A program made the position numbers and the translations under genes. From Paraburkholderia sp. Ac-20340 (GTDB lineage Bacteria > Pseudomonadota > Gammaproteobacteria > Burkholderiales > Burkholderiaceae), in assembly GCF_017104965.1 (NCBI RefSeq), contig NZ_JAAGPR010000001.1:248001-312000 (forward strand): a stretch of 64,000 nt of DNA, given 5' to 3'. The first letter of the stretch is position 1. Each line of letters opens with the position of its first letter. Positions 50,446 to 59,630 of the stretch are shown here, one piece after another. The notes under the pieces were generated by a model. It saw only the letters and a program-made list of their open reading frames with translations, did no database searches and was not told where the DNA came from.

Positions 50446-50472
50446 TAAAGTTTTACTTTCAAATGCCGTTAC
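50446..50472 (+). promoter_or_regulatory. FliA (sigma-28) type promoter of the chemoreceptor
   Basis: TAAAGTTT (50446-50453), eleven bases, GCCGTTAC (50465-50472). The -35 matches the enteric sigma-28 consensus TAAAGTTT in all 8 positions, the spacing is the exact 11, and the -10 GCCGATAA is matched in 6 of 8. Transcription would start about 200 nt before the chemoreceptor ATG, as expected for a class 3 flagellar/chemotaxis gene. Confidence 0.75.
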
Positions 50473-50678
50473 TGCGCCTGTCACGGTGAGAAGTGGTAGG
50501 GAAAAACGAGCCGAGCGCCGATACAAGCGCCGCGCCGTGGCAAGCGATGCGCGCGCCAGACAGATAAAAGACACGTAACAGCGGCCGCGCATCGGCTAAC
50601 AAGAACGACAGCACCTTGGTCCAGGTGGCGACAGTAAAACGGAAGAGACAATTTTTTAATTCTTGGGGTTTGTCTCTT

Positions 50679-52469
50679 ATGCAACTTTCGCGACTTAGGG
50701 TGGGTACGCGCCTCACCGTGGGTTTCGGTGCGCTGCTGGTGCTGTTCGCCGTCGTGGTGGGCTCGGCACTGTTCGTCCTGCATTCGCTCAATACGGTCAT
50801 CTATTCGGGCCTCAATGTCGGCACCGCGCAGATCGGCCTGCTTGGCCGCGCGCTGGGCAAGGCGCAGGGCGCGTCGCTGGCGATGCAACGCCTGATCGTC
50901 GCGCACGATCCCGCCGACATGGAAACGCAAAAGCGCAACGTCGACGAAAAGCTGGGCGACTATCACGACGCCATGACGCGCATGCAGACCCTGTTTGCGC
51001 AGAACGACACCACGGATGCGCGCGAGCGCGATTTCATCGCGCAGATCGACCAGCTTGGTCAGGTGGCGGAGCCGCTCGTCAAGAAGAATGCCGAACTCGG
51101 CATGCAGGCCGATCCGGGCGCACCTGAAATGCTCTCGAAGCAGACCGGCCCGGCGCTCTCCGATTGGACCGATGTGCTCGGCAAGTTCCGCGATTACGAA
51201 GTGAGCCGCGCCGCCGCTACGGCCGCCGCAGCGAACTCCACCTATAGCGCGGGCCGCAATACGCTGATTGCGGCTTCGCTATTCGGCCTCGTGATTTCAG
51301 TGGGTTTTGCCGTGCTGATCACGCGCAGCATTCTCGTCCAGCTTGGCGGCGAACCGGCTTACGCGCAAGAGATTGCCCGTCATATCGCCGATGGCCGCCT
51401 GGACATGCCGATCGACACGGCGGCGAGCGATCGCACCAGCCTGCTGCATTCGCTGCGCCAGATGCGCGATCAGCTTGCCAGCACCGTGCGCGGTATCCGC
51501 GATGCAACCGATAGCGTACGGACGGCCTCGGGCGAAATTGCCGCGGGCAATACCGATCTTTCGGCGCGTACCGAACAGCAGGCCGCCTCGCTCGAAGAAA
51601 CCGCTTCGAGCATGACGCAGATTACGACCGTGGTGCGCCAGAGCGCTGAAAACGCGCGTCAGGCTGCGGGACTCACGACCACGGCCATCGAAGTGGTCGA
51701 TGCGGGCGCAACGACCGTCGAAGGCATGGTGAACACCATGTCGCGTATCAGCGAGAATTCCAGCAAGGTTGCGGATATCACCACGCTGATCGAAGGCATC
51801 GCGTTCCAGACCAATATTCTCGCGCTCAACGCGGCGGTGGAAGCCGCGCGTGCGGGCGAGCAGGGTCGCGGTTTTGCGGTGGTGGCCAGCGAAGTGCGCA
51901 GCCTCGCGCAGCGCTCGGCGGCAGCGGCGAAGGAGATCAAGGAGGTGATCGGCGCTTCGGCCACGGCAATCGATGGCGGGGCGCGTCAGGCTTCGGAAGT
52001 CAGCTCGGCGATGGCGCAGATCAAGCAGTCGATTCGCCATGTCTCCGATATCGTCAGCGAAATCTCGGCCGCTGCCGAGGAACAGAGCACCGGCATCGCC
52101 GAAGTGAATCAGGCGGTGGGGCAGATGGATACGGTCACGCAGCAGAACGCGGCGCTGGTGGAAGAAGCGGCGGCTGCGTCGAAGTCGCTGGAAGATCAGG
52201 CCGAGCGTTTGCGCACGGCTGTTTCGGTGTTCAGCCTTTCCTCGCAGGCTGCGTATGCTGTCCAGCCCGCGCCGTTGCCAGCGGCAGTGCAAACCGCATC
52301 TACGCCGCCCGCCGCGCCGCGCCGTGCGTCCGTGGCTTTCAAAGCCAAAGCGCCCGCACCGCGCGAGCCGAAGCTCGCCAAAGCGGCCAAAGAGCCGCAA
52401 GCCAGCGCCCCCGTGCGTGAAACTGCTCTTGCGGCAGTGAACGCCGATCAGGATTGGGAAACCTTCTAA
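50679..52469 (+). CDS. Methyl-accepting chemotaxis protein (Tsr/Tar-type)
   Basis: A 596-residue chemoreceptor. TM1 ([20 protein letters not shown], about 16-35), a periplasmic domain to about 190 (helical, with TarH-like pattern), TM2 ([19 protein letters not shown], about 199-218), HAMP, then a long signalling coiled coil containing the invariant hairpin tip [20 protein letters not shown]. The C-terminal DWETF resembles the NWETF pentapeptide that recruits CheR/CheB, so this is a high-abundance type receptor. A Pro/Ala linker precedes it. ATG 50679; a FliA promoter is upstream. Ligand not known. Confidence 0.9.
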   Translation: MQLSRLRVGTRLTVGFGALLVLFAVVVGSALFVLHSLNTVIYSGLNVGTAQIGLLGRALGKAQGASLAMQRLIVAHDPADMETQKRNVDEKLGDYHDAMTRMQTLFAQNDTTDARERDFIAQIDQLGQVAEPLVKKNAELGMQADPGAPEMLSKQTGPALSDWTDVLGKFRDYEVSRAAATAAAANSTYSAGRNTLIAASLFGLVISVGFAVLITRSILVQLGGEPAYAQEIARHIADGRLDMPIDTAASDRTSLLHSLRQMRDQLASTVRGIRDATDSVRTASGEIAAGNTDLSARTEQQAASLEETASSMTQITTVVRQSAENARQAAGLTTTAIEVVDAGATTVEGMVNTMSRISENSSKVADITTLIEGIAFQTNILALNAAVEAARAGEQGRGFAVVASEVRSLAQRSAAAAKEIKEVIGASATAIDGGARQASEVSSAMAQIKQSIRHVSDIVSEISAAAEEQSTGIAEVNQAVGQMDTVTQQNAALVEEAAAASKSLEDQAERLRTAVSVFSLSSQAAYAVQPAPLPAAVQTASTPPAAPRRASVAFKAKAPAPREPKLAKAAKEPQASAPVRETALAAVNADQDWETF

Positions 52470-52592
52470 GCCTGCATGCGCGGGGTGTCGATTGCCTATC
52501 CCGCGCACTGTCCGGCACAACCCCTACAATGCGCCGCCGCCGTATGGCGTGCGCTTTGCAGATTCAAACAAATAATAAGGAGCGGCTCGATC

Positions 52593-53309
52593 ATGTCGTC
52601 CCCACAATTCTCACGACGAAAATTCCTTGTTTCTTCCTTGCTCGCGTTGCCCGCTTTGGGTATCGCCGTGCATGGCATGAGCGCTGCGCAGGTTGCGGAA
52701 ATCGCCGCGCCTGACCTCGCGGCCTATCACCCGGCGTTCTTTTCCGCCGATGAATGGCGCTTCGTGCTGGCAGCGTGCGATCGTCTGATTCCCGCCGATG
52801 GCCGCGGCCCCGGCGCACTCGAAACCAATGTGCCGATCTTTATCGATCAGCAATTGCACGGCGAATTCGGCCACGAAATCTATCTGCAAGGCCCTTTCGA
52901 TCTGAAGGCGCCGCCGACGCTCGGCTATCAACTGCCTTATACGCCGCAAGAGATTTATCAGCGCGGTATCAAGACCGTCGACGCATGGTGCGAGCAGCAG
53001 CATCAGAAGCGTTTCAGCGAACTCGATGCAGACAAGCAGGATGCCGCACTCAAGGCCATGCAGGCCAATGAGATCGACTTCGCGCAGTTTGGCGAACCGG
53101 CGCTCAAAGGCAGTCAGTTTTTTGGCGAAATGCTTTCGGATTCGAAGAACGGCTATCTGTCCGATCCGATTTACGGCGGCAATAAAGGCATGAAAGCGTG
53201 GATTGCGATTGGCTTTCCGGGCGCACGCGCGAGCTTTCTGGAGTGGGTCACGCAACATAACGTGAAATACCCGCTCGGCCCCGTGAGCCTCACCGGCATG
53301 CGCGCCTGA
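52593..53309 (+). CDS. Gluconate 2-dehydrogenase-type gamma subunit (Tat)
   Basis: A 238-residue small subunit of a flavo-cytochrome dehydrogenase. The N-terminus has a twin-arginine signal (SRRKFLVSSLLALPALGIAV), needed to carry the folded alpha subunit to the periplasm. FFSADEWRFVLAACDRLIPA and the GPFDLKAPPTLGYQLPYTP segment fit the gluconate 2-dehydrogenase subunit 3 family. First of the three-gene operon with the GMC flavoprotein and cytochrome c. ATG 52593 is preceded by AAGGAG; the upstream open frame is not coding-like. Confidence 0.85.
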   Translation: MSSPQFSRRKFLVSSLLALPALGIAVHGMSAAQVAEIAAPDLAAYHPAFFSADEWRFVLAACDRLIPADGRGPGALETNVPIFIDQQLHGEFGHEIYLQGPFDLKAPPTLGYQLPYTPQEIYQRGIKTVDAWCEQQHQKRFSELDADKQDAALKAMQANEIDFAQFGEPALKGSQFFGEMLSDSKNGYLSDPIYGGNKGMKAWIAIGFPGARASFLEWVTQHNVKYPLGPVSLTGMRA

Positions 53310-53355
53310 CGCGGTGCTGCCGATCGACTGAAGACAGACAGATTCAAGGAATAAC

Positions 53356-55125
53356 GTGGCAAACATCACTAATGACGCCGTAGACGTCGTGGTCGTCGGG
53401 CTGGGCTGGGCCGGTTCGCTCATGAGTATGGAACTGGCGCAGGCGGGCCTGAAAGTGCGCGCGCTGGAGCGCGGCGAGGACCGCAGCAATAGCGACTTCG
53501 CGTACCCGAAGCCCGCCGATCAATACGCTTACGCCGTGCGTAACAAGGTCATGGTCACGCCGCGCGATGGCGCGCTGACCGTGCGGCATTCGGCTAACGA
53601 CACCGCGCTGCCGACCCGCAAATGGGGCGCTTTTGTGCCTGGCACGGGTGTGGGCGGTTCGGGTCTGCACTGGACCGGCGTGCTGATCCGTCCGACGCCA
53701 ACCGACCTCAAGCTCAAGACTTACGCCGATCAGGCCTACAAGAAAGGCCAGCTCGAAGAAGGCATGCAGGTGCAGGACTTCCCGTTCACGTGGGACGAAA
53801 TCGAGCCGTATTACGACTTCTTCGACAAGGTCTGCGGCCTCTCGGCGAATACCGGCAATCTGCGCGGCAAGATCATGGAAGGCGGCGATCCGTTCGAAGG
53901 GCCGCGCTCGAATCCTGCGCCGCTGCCCGCGCTGGAAGACACGCTCAATACGTCGATGTTCGCTACGGCGGCGCGCAAGCTCGGTTATCACCCGTTTCCG
54001 AATCCTTCGGCGAACGTTTCGCGCGCATGGACGAACCCGTATGGCTGCCAGATCGCGCCGTGCAATTACTGCGGCTTCTGCAGCAAGTATCCGTGTCTGA
54101 ACTTCTCGAAGGCTTCGCCGCAAACGGCGGTGCTCGATGCGCTCAAGCGCATGGACAACTTCTCGTACCGCGTCAACGCGAATGTGCTGCGCGTGGAGTT
54201 GCACGAGGACGGCAAGACCGCGAAGGGCGTGACCTACGCGGACGAGCACGGCAACGAAGTGTTCCAGCCCGCGAAGATCGTCGTGCTGGCGGGCTTCCAG
54301 TTCGTGAACGTGCGGCTGATGCTGCTTTCGGGTATCGGCAAGCCTTATGACCCGGTCACGGGCAAGGGCACGATCGGCCGTAACTACGCATTCCTGAGTA
54401 ATGGCGGCGCAACGCTGTTCTTCAAGGACAAGAATTTCAATCCGTTCGCCACGGCCGGCGCGACCGGTCAGATGTTCAACGATGTCTCACCGGGTAATTT
54501 CGACGGGCCTTCGCTCGGGATTATCGGCGGCGCGAAGATTCATAGTTCGCAGTCTTCGGGCGCACCGATCGGCACCGCGCTGCCGCATGGCACGCCTGCC
54601 TGGGGCAAGGGCTGGAAAGAGGGCATGCAGGACTGGTACGGCCATTCGATGAAGATCAGCATCACGACGAGCTGTATGTCGTACCGCGATCATTACGTCG
54701 ATCTCGATCCGAACTATAAAGACCCGTGGGGCCAGCCGCTGCTGCGTATTACGTTCGACTGGAAACAGAACGAACTGAAATTGCAGCAGCATCTGCGCAA
54801 GATCGTGCTGGACGTCACGAAGGAATTGAACCCGGATAGTTATTCGGAAAGCTTCCTGTCGCTCGATTCGCACTGGGATATCACGAAGTATGTGTCCACG
54901 CATAACGTGGGCGGTGCGGTGATGGGCGATTCGCCGGAAACCAGCGCGTTGAACCGCTATCTGCAAAGCTGGGACGTGCACAACGTCTTCGTGCCGGGCG
55001 GCAATGCGTTCCCGCAGAACTTCCAGGCGAATCCCACTGCCACGATTGGCGCGATCACGCTGATGGCCGCGCGCGCGATCAAGGAGCAGTACCTCAAGAA
55101 CCCCGGCCCGCTCGTGCAAGCATGA
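53356..55125 (+). CDS. GMC flavoprotein, alpha subunit of sugar/polyol dehydrogenase
   Basis: A 589-residue FAD enzyme. VDVVVVGLGWAGSLMSMELA is the dinucleotide-binding Rossmann motif; the C-terminal SLDSHWDITKY and NVGGAVMGDSPETSALNRYL segments belong to the GMC oxidoreductase substrate domain. A Cys cluster near residues 231-247 (CQIAPCNYCGFCSKYPC) may hold an iron-sulfur cluster, as in the FAD glucose dehydrogenase of Burkholderia cepacia. No signal; it is exported by pairing with the Tat-bearing subunit. GTG 53356; overlaps the cytochrome gene by ATGA. Gluconate, glucose, sorbitol or another sugar could be the substrate. Confidence 0.85.
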   Translation: MANITNDAVDVVVVGLGWAGSLMSMELAQAGLKVRALERGEDRSNSDFAYPKPADQYAYAVRNKVMVTPRDGALTVRHSANDTALPTRKWGAFVPGTGVGGSGLHWTGVLIRPTPTDLKLKTYADQAYKKGQLEEGMQVQDFPFTWDEIEPYYDFFDKVCGLSANTGNLRGKIMEGGDPFEGPRSNPAPLPALEDTLNTSMFATAARKLGYHPFPNPSANVSRAWTNPYGCQIAPCNYCGFCSKYPCLNFSKASPQTAVLDALKRMDNFSYRVNANVLRVELHEDGKTAKGVTYADEHGNEVFQPAKIVVLAGFQFVNVRLMLLSGIGKPYDPVTGKGTIGRNYAFLSNGGATLFFKDKNFNPFATAGATGQMFNDVSPGNFDGPSLGIIGGAKIHSSQSSGAPIGTALPHGTPAWGKGWKEGMQDWYGHSMKISITTSCMSYRDHYVDLDPNYKDPWGQPLLRITFDWKQNELKLQQHLRKIVLDVTKELNPDSYSESFLSLDSHWDITKYVSTHNVGGAVMGDSPETSALNRYLQSWDVHNVFVPGGNAFPQNFQANPTATIGAITLMAARAIKEQYLKNPGPLVQA

Positions 55126-56402
55126 CCATGAAACTATTCAAGACTTTGACGGCTGCAATCATGACGGTTGCAGCAGGCATGGGCATGGCCGCGGCGCATG
55201 CTCAAGGACAGACTCAGGACGCGCAGGCCGCGTTGATCCAGCACGGCGAATACCTCGCACGTGCGGGCGATTGCATGGCCTGTCATAGCACGACAGGCAG
55301 AAAGCCTTATTCGGGCGGTCTCGCGATCAAGAGCGGTCTGGGTACGATCTACTCGACCAATATCACGCCGGACACGCGCAACGGCATCGGCCATTACACG
55401 GAAGCGCAATTCGCGAATGCGTTGCGCAAGGGCATTCGCGCGGACGGCACGAATCTCTATCCGGCGATGCCTTACCCGTCGTATGCGAAGCTGACCGACG
55501 CAGACGTGCATGCGCTCTACGTCTATTTCATGAAGGGCGTGGCGCCGAGCGACGAGCCTGCTCCGCTCACGAAGCTGAGCTTCCCGTTCAACCAGCGCTG
55601 GGGTATGGGGCTGTGGAACTGGGCGTTCTCATCGGACAAACCTTTCGTGGCACCGGAAGGCGCGAACGCTGAAGTGCAGCGTGGCGCTTATCTGGTCGAA
55701 GGCCTGGGCCATTGCGGCAGTTGCCATACGCCGCGCGGTATCGCGATGAACGAGAAGGCCTTCGATGGCAGCGACGCGCGCTATCTTGCGGGCGGCAGCC
55801 TCAATGGCTGGAACGTGCCGCCGCTGCGTGGCATCGCGAAGTGGTCGCGCGCGGATATCGTCGATTATCTGCAGATGGGGCGTAATAGCCAGGCTTCGGT
55901 GGCGGGCGAAATGACGTCGGTGGTGTACAACAGCACCTCGCATCTGAACGACGCCGATCTGAACGCAATCGCCGCTTATCTGCAGAGCCTGGGCAGTGCG
56001 CAGACCGTTGCGGGCGCACCTTCTGCAGCGAACGAAACGGCGGCGCATCTCACGGCGGCGAAGAACCTCACGCTGGGCGAGCGTCTCTATCTCGACAATT
56101 GCAGCGCGTGTCACTTCGTACATGGCAACGGTGCGCCGCGCGTGTTCCCGCGTCTGGATGGCGCAAGCATCGTCAATGCGTCGAGTCCCGATGCGCTGCT
56201 GCACGTGATGCTCGCGGGCGCGAAAACGCCTTCCACGGCGAAGGCGCCTTCGGTCTTGCCGATGCCCGGTTTCGCGGCTCGCCTGAATGACGATGAAGTG
56301 GCCGCGCTGGCTACGTTCGTGCGCAGCGGCTGGTCGAATCGCGCGGCGGCTGTCGACGCGGGCGAAGTCCGCAAGGTGCGTGCAGCGCTGGCAGACCAAT
56401 AA
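55122..56402 (+). CDS. Tri-haem cytochrome c subunit of the dehydrogenase
   Basis: A 426-residue periplasmic cytochrome with three haem-binding C-x-x-C-H motifs: CMACH (near 51), CGSCH (near 198) and CSACH (near 327), with Met ligands expected downstream. The signal peptide is MKLFKTLTAAIMTVAAGMGM followed by AAAHAQ. It takes electrons from the FAD subunit and passes them to ubiquinone or oxidase, the standard beta subunit of membrane-bound gluconate and glucose dehydrogenases. Follows the GMC gene with a 4-nt overlap and is followed by two hairpins. Confidence 0.9.
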   Translation: MTMKLFKTLTAAIMTVAAGMGMAAAHAQGQTQDAQAALIQHGEYLARAGDCMACHSTTGRKPYSGGLAIKSGLGTIYSTNITPDTRNGIGHYTEAQFANALRKGIRADGTNLYPAMPYPSYAKLTDADVHALYVYFMKGVAPSDEPAPLTKLSFPFNQRWGMGLWNWAFSSDKPFVAPEGANAEVQRGAYLVEGLGHCGSCHTPRGIAMNEKAFDGSDARYLAGGSLNGWNVPPLRGIAKWSRADIVDYLQMGRNSQASVAGEMTSVVYNSTSHLNDADLNAIAAYLQSLGSAQTVAGAPSAANETAAHLTAAKNLTLGERLYLDNCSACHFVHGNGAPRVFPRLDGASIVNASSPDALLHVMLAGAKTPSTAKAPSVLPMPGFAARLNDDEVAALATFVRSGWSNRAAAVDAGEVRKVRAALADQ

Positions 56403-56413
56403 CGCAGCGATAT

Positions 56414-56505
56414 AACGCCGGGTTTTAAATCCGGCGTTAGCCCGGCAGGCCGGTAGCAGGAAGCATGGTCGATCGACCGTGACTTCGGCTACCGGCCTTT
56501 TTTTT
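56414..56505 (+). terminator. Double hairpin ending the dehydrogenase operon
   Basis: First, AACGCCGG (56414-56421) and CCGGCGTT (56431-56438). Second, GGCCGGTAGC (56448-56457) pairs with GCTACCGGCC (56488-56497), followed by eight T (56498-56505). The second is a good intrinsic terminator, with a long loop that itself contains a GGTCGATCGACC dyad. Confidence 0.8.
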
Positions 56506-56741
56506 GACCTTAAGGATTCCCTAAGCCTGACTATGCCTCGTGCGGCCATGCTGCATTGCACTGAATAACAACAATTGTCATTCAACAGAAAAAGCCTGAA
56601 TAAACCCTGCGACTCATGGAAATCCCGCATGTTTCAGGGGCTTTTGCGAAAGCAGGGAGAAGGGTTCGCATCGCTAGAATGCCTTCATTAATCGAGAGCC
56701 GGCAGCATCGTGTTGCAGGCCAACAATAATGGAGACAGTCG
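56506..56741. other. Upstream region of the nitrate/sulfonate-type ABC operon, no gene seen
   Basis: The 339-nt gap (56403-56741) between the cytochrome and binding-protein genes holds the double terminator in its first quarter. The remainder is moderately AT-rich with no riboswitch or operator that was recognised; a -10-like TAGAAT occurs near 56675. Confidence 0.4.
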
Positions 56742-57773
56742 ATGCAAACCACTTCTCGCGCGTGGCGCCGCGCTATGCCTGCTCTTGCATTCGCTACCGG
56801 CCTGCTGTTCGCCATGGCCGCGCCGCACGCACGCGCGGCCGATGACGCCGGCAACAAGATCACCATCATGGTGGGCGGGATCACCAAGCTGATCTATTTG
56901 CCTGCGCGTCTGACCGAGCAACTAGGCTATTTCAAGGATGAAGGGCTGGACGTGGAGCTGCTTTCGCAGCCCGCCGGCGTGGATGCGGAAAACGAACTGC
57001 TGGCGGGCGCCGTGCAGGGCGTGGTGGGTTTCTACGATCACACTATCGACCTTCAGACTAAAGGTAAGGATGTCAAAGCAATTGTCGTATTCGGACAGGT
57101 GCCTGGCGAAGTGGAAATGGTGTCGTCGAAATCGGCCGATAGCGTTAAATCGATGGCCGATGTCAAAGGCAAAACGCTGGGCGTAACGGGGCTGGGTTCG
57201 TCGACGAGCTTTCTCACGCAGTATCTGGCGGGCCAGCACGGCATTGCATCGACCGATTACACCATGCTGCCGGTGGGCGCGGACGCAAGCTTTATCGCTG
57301 CGGTCAAGCAAGGGCGTATCGATGCGGGCATGACCACGGAGCCCACGGTTTCCGCGCTGCAAAAATCCGGCGATGCGAAGGTGCTGGTCGACATGCGCAC
57401 GCTGGACGGCACGCGCGCCGCGCTCGGCGGCACTTATCCCGCCGCGAGCCTCTATGTGCAGGACGCGTGGGCCGCTACGCACAAGGCGCAGGCCGCGAAA
57501 CTCGCGCATGCATTCGTGCGCACGATGCAGTTCATCCACACGCATAGCGCGGAAGAGATCGCCGCGAAAATGCCCGACGATTATCAGAAAGACAAGACGC
57601 TTTATGTGAGCGCCTTGAAGGCTTCGCTGCCGATGTACACGTCCGACGGCAAGATGCCCGCCGACGGTCCCACGACGGTGCTCAAAGTACTCGCGAGCTT
57701 CAATCCTTCGGTGAAGGGCAAGCACGTGGACCTCGCCAGAACGTGGACGAACGACTTCGTCACTGCGAAATAA
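56742..57773 (+). CDS. NMT1/SsuA-type ABC substrate-binding protein
   Basis: A 343-residue periplasmic binding protein with signal peptide MQTTSRAWRRAMPALAFATG, then LLFAMAAPHARA. The core (KITIMVGGITKLIYLPARLT, FFKDEGLDVELLS-type segment, GKTLGVTGLGSSTSFLTQYL) fits the NMT1/SsuA family for sulfonate, nitrate or thiamine-precursor import. First of a three-gene importer. ATG 56742. The ligand is unknown; no TPP riboswitch was seen upstream. Confidence 0.85.
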   Translation: MQTTSRAWRRAMPALAFATGLLFAMAAPHARAADDAGNKITIMVGGITKLIYLPARLTEQLGYFKDEGLDVELLSQPAGVDAENELLAGAVQGVVGFYDHTIDLQTKGKDVKAIVVFGQVPGEVEMVSSKSADSVKSMADVKGKTLGVTGLGSSTSFLTQYLAGQHGIASTDYTMLPVGADASFIAAVKQGRIDAGMTTEPTVSALQKSGDAKVLVDMRTLDGTRAALGGTYPAASLYVQDAWAATHKAQAAKLAHAFVRTMQFIHTHSAEEIAAKMPDDYQKDKTLYVSALKASLPMYTSDGKMPADGPTTVLKVLASFNPSVKGKHVDLARTWTNDFVTAK

Positions 57774-57827
57774 CTGCGTCGCGTAGCGCGGCTTTGGCGC
57801 CCGTCGTGGCGCCCGATCTATCGTGAG

Positions 57828-58634
57828 ATGCCTTTCATGAAGCAAGCTCCAACTTCCACCGCCACGCCTGCGATCGAGTTTCGCTCGGTGTCGTGCCGCT
57901 TTATCGCGCCGGACGGCAAGGCGACGGTCGCCTTGCGCGATTTCAGCATGGCCGTAGCGCAGGGCGAATTCGTCGCGATCGTCGGTCCGACCGGCTGCGG
58001 CAAATCCACCACGCTCAGCATGATTACGGGCCTGCTCAAGCCGACTGCGGGCGAAGTCCGCGTGATGGGCGCGCCCGTGAACGGCATCGATCCGCGCATC
58101 GGCTTTGTGTTTCAGGCCGATGCGGTATTCCCGTGGCGTTCGGTGCTCGACAACGTGGCGGCTGGGCCGCTGTTTCGCGGCCGCTCCAAAAGCGCGGCCT
58201 ACGACGAAGCCAATACGTGGCTGCGCCGCGTCGGTCTCGACAAGTTCGGCAAGCATTATCCGCATCAACTCTCGGGTGGCATGCGCAAGCGCGTGGCGCT
58301 CGCGCAGACCTTCATCAACCGGCCCGAAATCCTGTTGATGGACGAACCGTTTTCGGCGCTCGACATGCAGACGCGCACGCTGATGCAGGACGAACTGCTG
58401 CAACTGTGGGGCGGCACGGGATCGGTGGTGTTCGTCACGCACGATCTCGAAGAGGCGATTGCCCTGGCCGACCGCGTGTTCGTGCTGACGGCGCGCCCTG
58501 CAACGCTCAAGAAGGTCTACGAAATCGACCTGCCGCGCCCGCGCATTACTTCGGAAATCCGCTACGAACCGCGCTTTATCGAAATCTCCCGCGATATCTG
58601 GCATGACCTGCGCGAAGAGGTGCAAATTGCCTGA
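57828..58634 (+). CDS. ABC importer ATPase (SsuB/TauB-type)
   Basis: A 268-residue ATPase with Walker A GPTGCGKST (about 52-60), Q-loop FVFQADAVFPW, signature LSGGMRKR, and Walker B ILLMDEPFSAL. GCGKST with an aromatic Q-loop is common among nitrate, sulfonate and taurine importers. It is adjacent to the SBP and followed by a permease (26 nt later), so all three form one transporter. ATG 57828 follows TCGTGAG, a weak ribosome site. Confidence 0.88.
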   Translation: MPFMKQAPTSTATPAIEFRSVSCRFIAPDGKATVALRDFSMAVAQGEFVAIVGPTGCGKSTTLSMITGLLKPTAGEVRVMGAPVNGIDPRIGFVFQADAVFPWRSVLDNVAAGPLFRGRSKSAAYDEANTWLRRVGLDKFGKHYPHQLSGGMRKRVALAQTFINRPEILLMDEPFSALDMQTRTLMQDELLQLWGGTGSVVFVTHDLEEAIALADRVFVLTARPATLKKVYEIDLPRPRITSEIRYEPRFIEISRDIWHDLREEVQIA

Positions 58635-58659
58635 CACGCTTGAACTCCGGAAACCGCCC

Positions 58660-59541
58660 ATGACTGCATCCATGCCTTCACCGAATATGTCCGCGTCGCC
58701 ATCCAGTGCGTCGCTCGATGGCCATGCGCTCGCGCAGATCGAGCGCCTCGCACAACGCCGCATACGGCAGCGTCATGCCCTCGTGATCGGCCTGCGCGTG
58801 CTTGTGCTCGTTGTCGTGCTGGGCGGCTGGGAACTTGCGGGACGCCACAAGTGGATCGATCCGTTCTTCTTCTCGATGCCTTCGCTGATCTATCTGCAGA
58901 TCGTCGACTGGTTTCAGAATGGAACCTCGCAAGGGCCGCTGCTGTTGCAGGTGTGGGTCACGCTGGAAGAGACCGTGCTGGGTTTTCTGATTGGCGCTGC
59001 TGGCGGCGTGGTGTGCGGCGTGTTATTGGGCCGCAACAAGCTGCTCTCGGACGTGTTCAGCATTTATATCAAGGTCGCCAATTCGATTCCGCGTGTCGTG
59101 CTGGGATCGGTGTTCGTGATTGCGCTTGGCCTGGGGATGGCATCGAAGGTCGCGCTTGCGGTGGTCATGGTGTTCTTTGTGGTGTTCGGCAATGCGTTTC
59201 AGGGCGTGCGCGAAGCGGATCGCTACATGATCGCGAACGCACAGATACTCGGCGCGTCGCGTCGCCAGGTGACCACGTCGGTTGTGATTCCATCGGCGCT
59301 CTCGTGGATTCTGGCGAGCCTGCACGTGAGCTTCGGTTTTGCGCTGGTCGGTGCGGTAGTGGGTGAATTCCTCGGCTCGAAGCAGGGCATTGGCCTGCTG
59401 ATCTCAACGGCGCAAGGCGCATTCAATGCGAGTGGCGTGTTCGCCGCGATGATCGTCCTCGCAGTGGTTGCGCTCTCAACGGATTATCTGCTGAGCGCAC
59501 TCGAAAAGCGTTTGCTGAGATGGCGGCCCGCCGCATTCTGA
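58660..59541 (+). CDS. ABC importer permease (SsuC/TauC-type)
   Basis: A 293-residue inner-membrane permease with about six hydrophobic helices after a cytosolic N-terminus. The coupling-loop EAA-type motif is ADRYMIANAQILGASRRQVT (about 205-224), followed by VVIPSALSWIL, diagnostic for the binding-protein-dependent permease superfamily. A second in-frame ATG at 58603 would overlap the ATPase gene; 58660 follows TCCGGAAACC, an acceptable site. A strong terminator lies 44 nt after the stop. Confidence 0.86.
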   Translation: MTASMPSPNMSASPSSASLDGHALAQIERLAQRRIRQRHALVIGLRVLVLVVVLGGWELAGRHKWIDPFFFSMPSLIYLQIVDWFQNGTSQGPLLLQVWVTLEETVLGFLIGAAGGVVCGVLLGRNKLLSDVFSIYIKVANSIPRVVLGSVFVIALGLGMASKVALAVVMVFFVVFGNAFQGVREADRYMIANAQILGASRRQVTTSVVIPSALSWILASLHVSFGFALVGAVVGEFLGSKQGIGLLISTAQGAFNASGVFAAMIVLAVVALSTDYLLSALEKRLLRWRPAAF

Positions 59542-59584
59542 TGCTCGAATAACGGTCGTGCAGAAAAGAGAAGAACGGCCATTG

Positions 59585-59613
59585 CCGTCCCGCGTCCGAC
59601 GCGGGACGGTTTT
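59585..59613 (+). terminator. Terminator between ABC operon and tctE-like gene
   Basis: CCGTCCCGCG (59585-59594), TCCGA, CGCGGGACGG (59600-59609), then TTTT. Ten base pairs, no mismatch. It ends 17 nt before the next start, so the sensor kinase gene has little room for its own promoter, which may lie within the hairpin region or in the permease gene. Confidence 0.75.
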
Positions 59614-59630
59614 GTACTGGAGGGCGTGAC

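Noticed and set aside
56506..56741. TPP or other riboswitch upstream of the NMT1-type binding protein
   Set aside because: No conserved riboswitch core motif was recognised in the leader.
56922..58763. A 613-codon minus-strand frame
   Set aside because: It is antisense to the binding protein and ATPase genes, which have clear motifs; its composition is Arg/His-rich.
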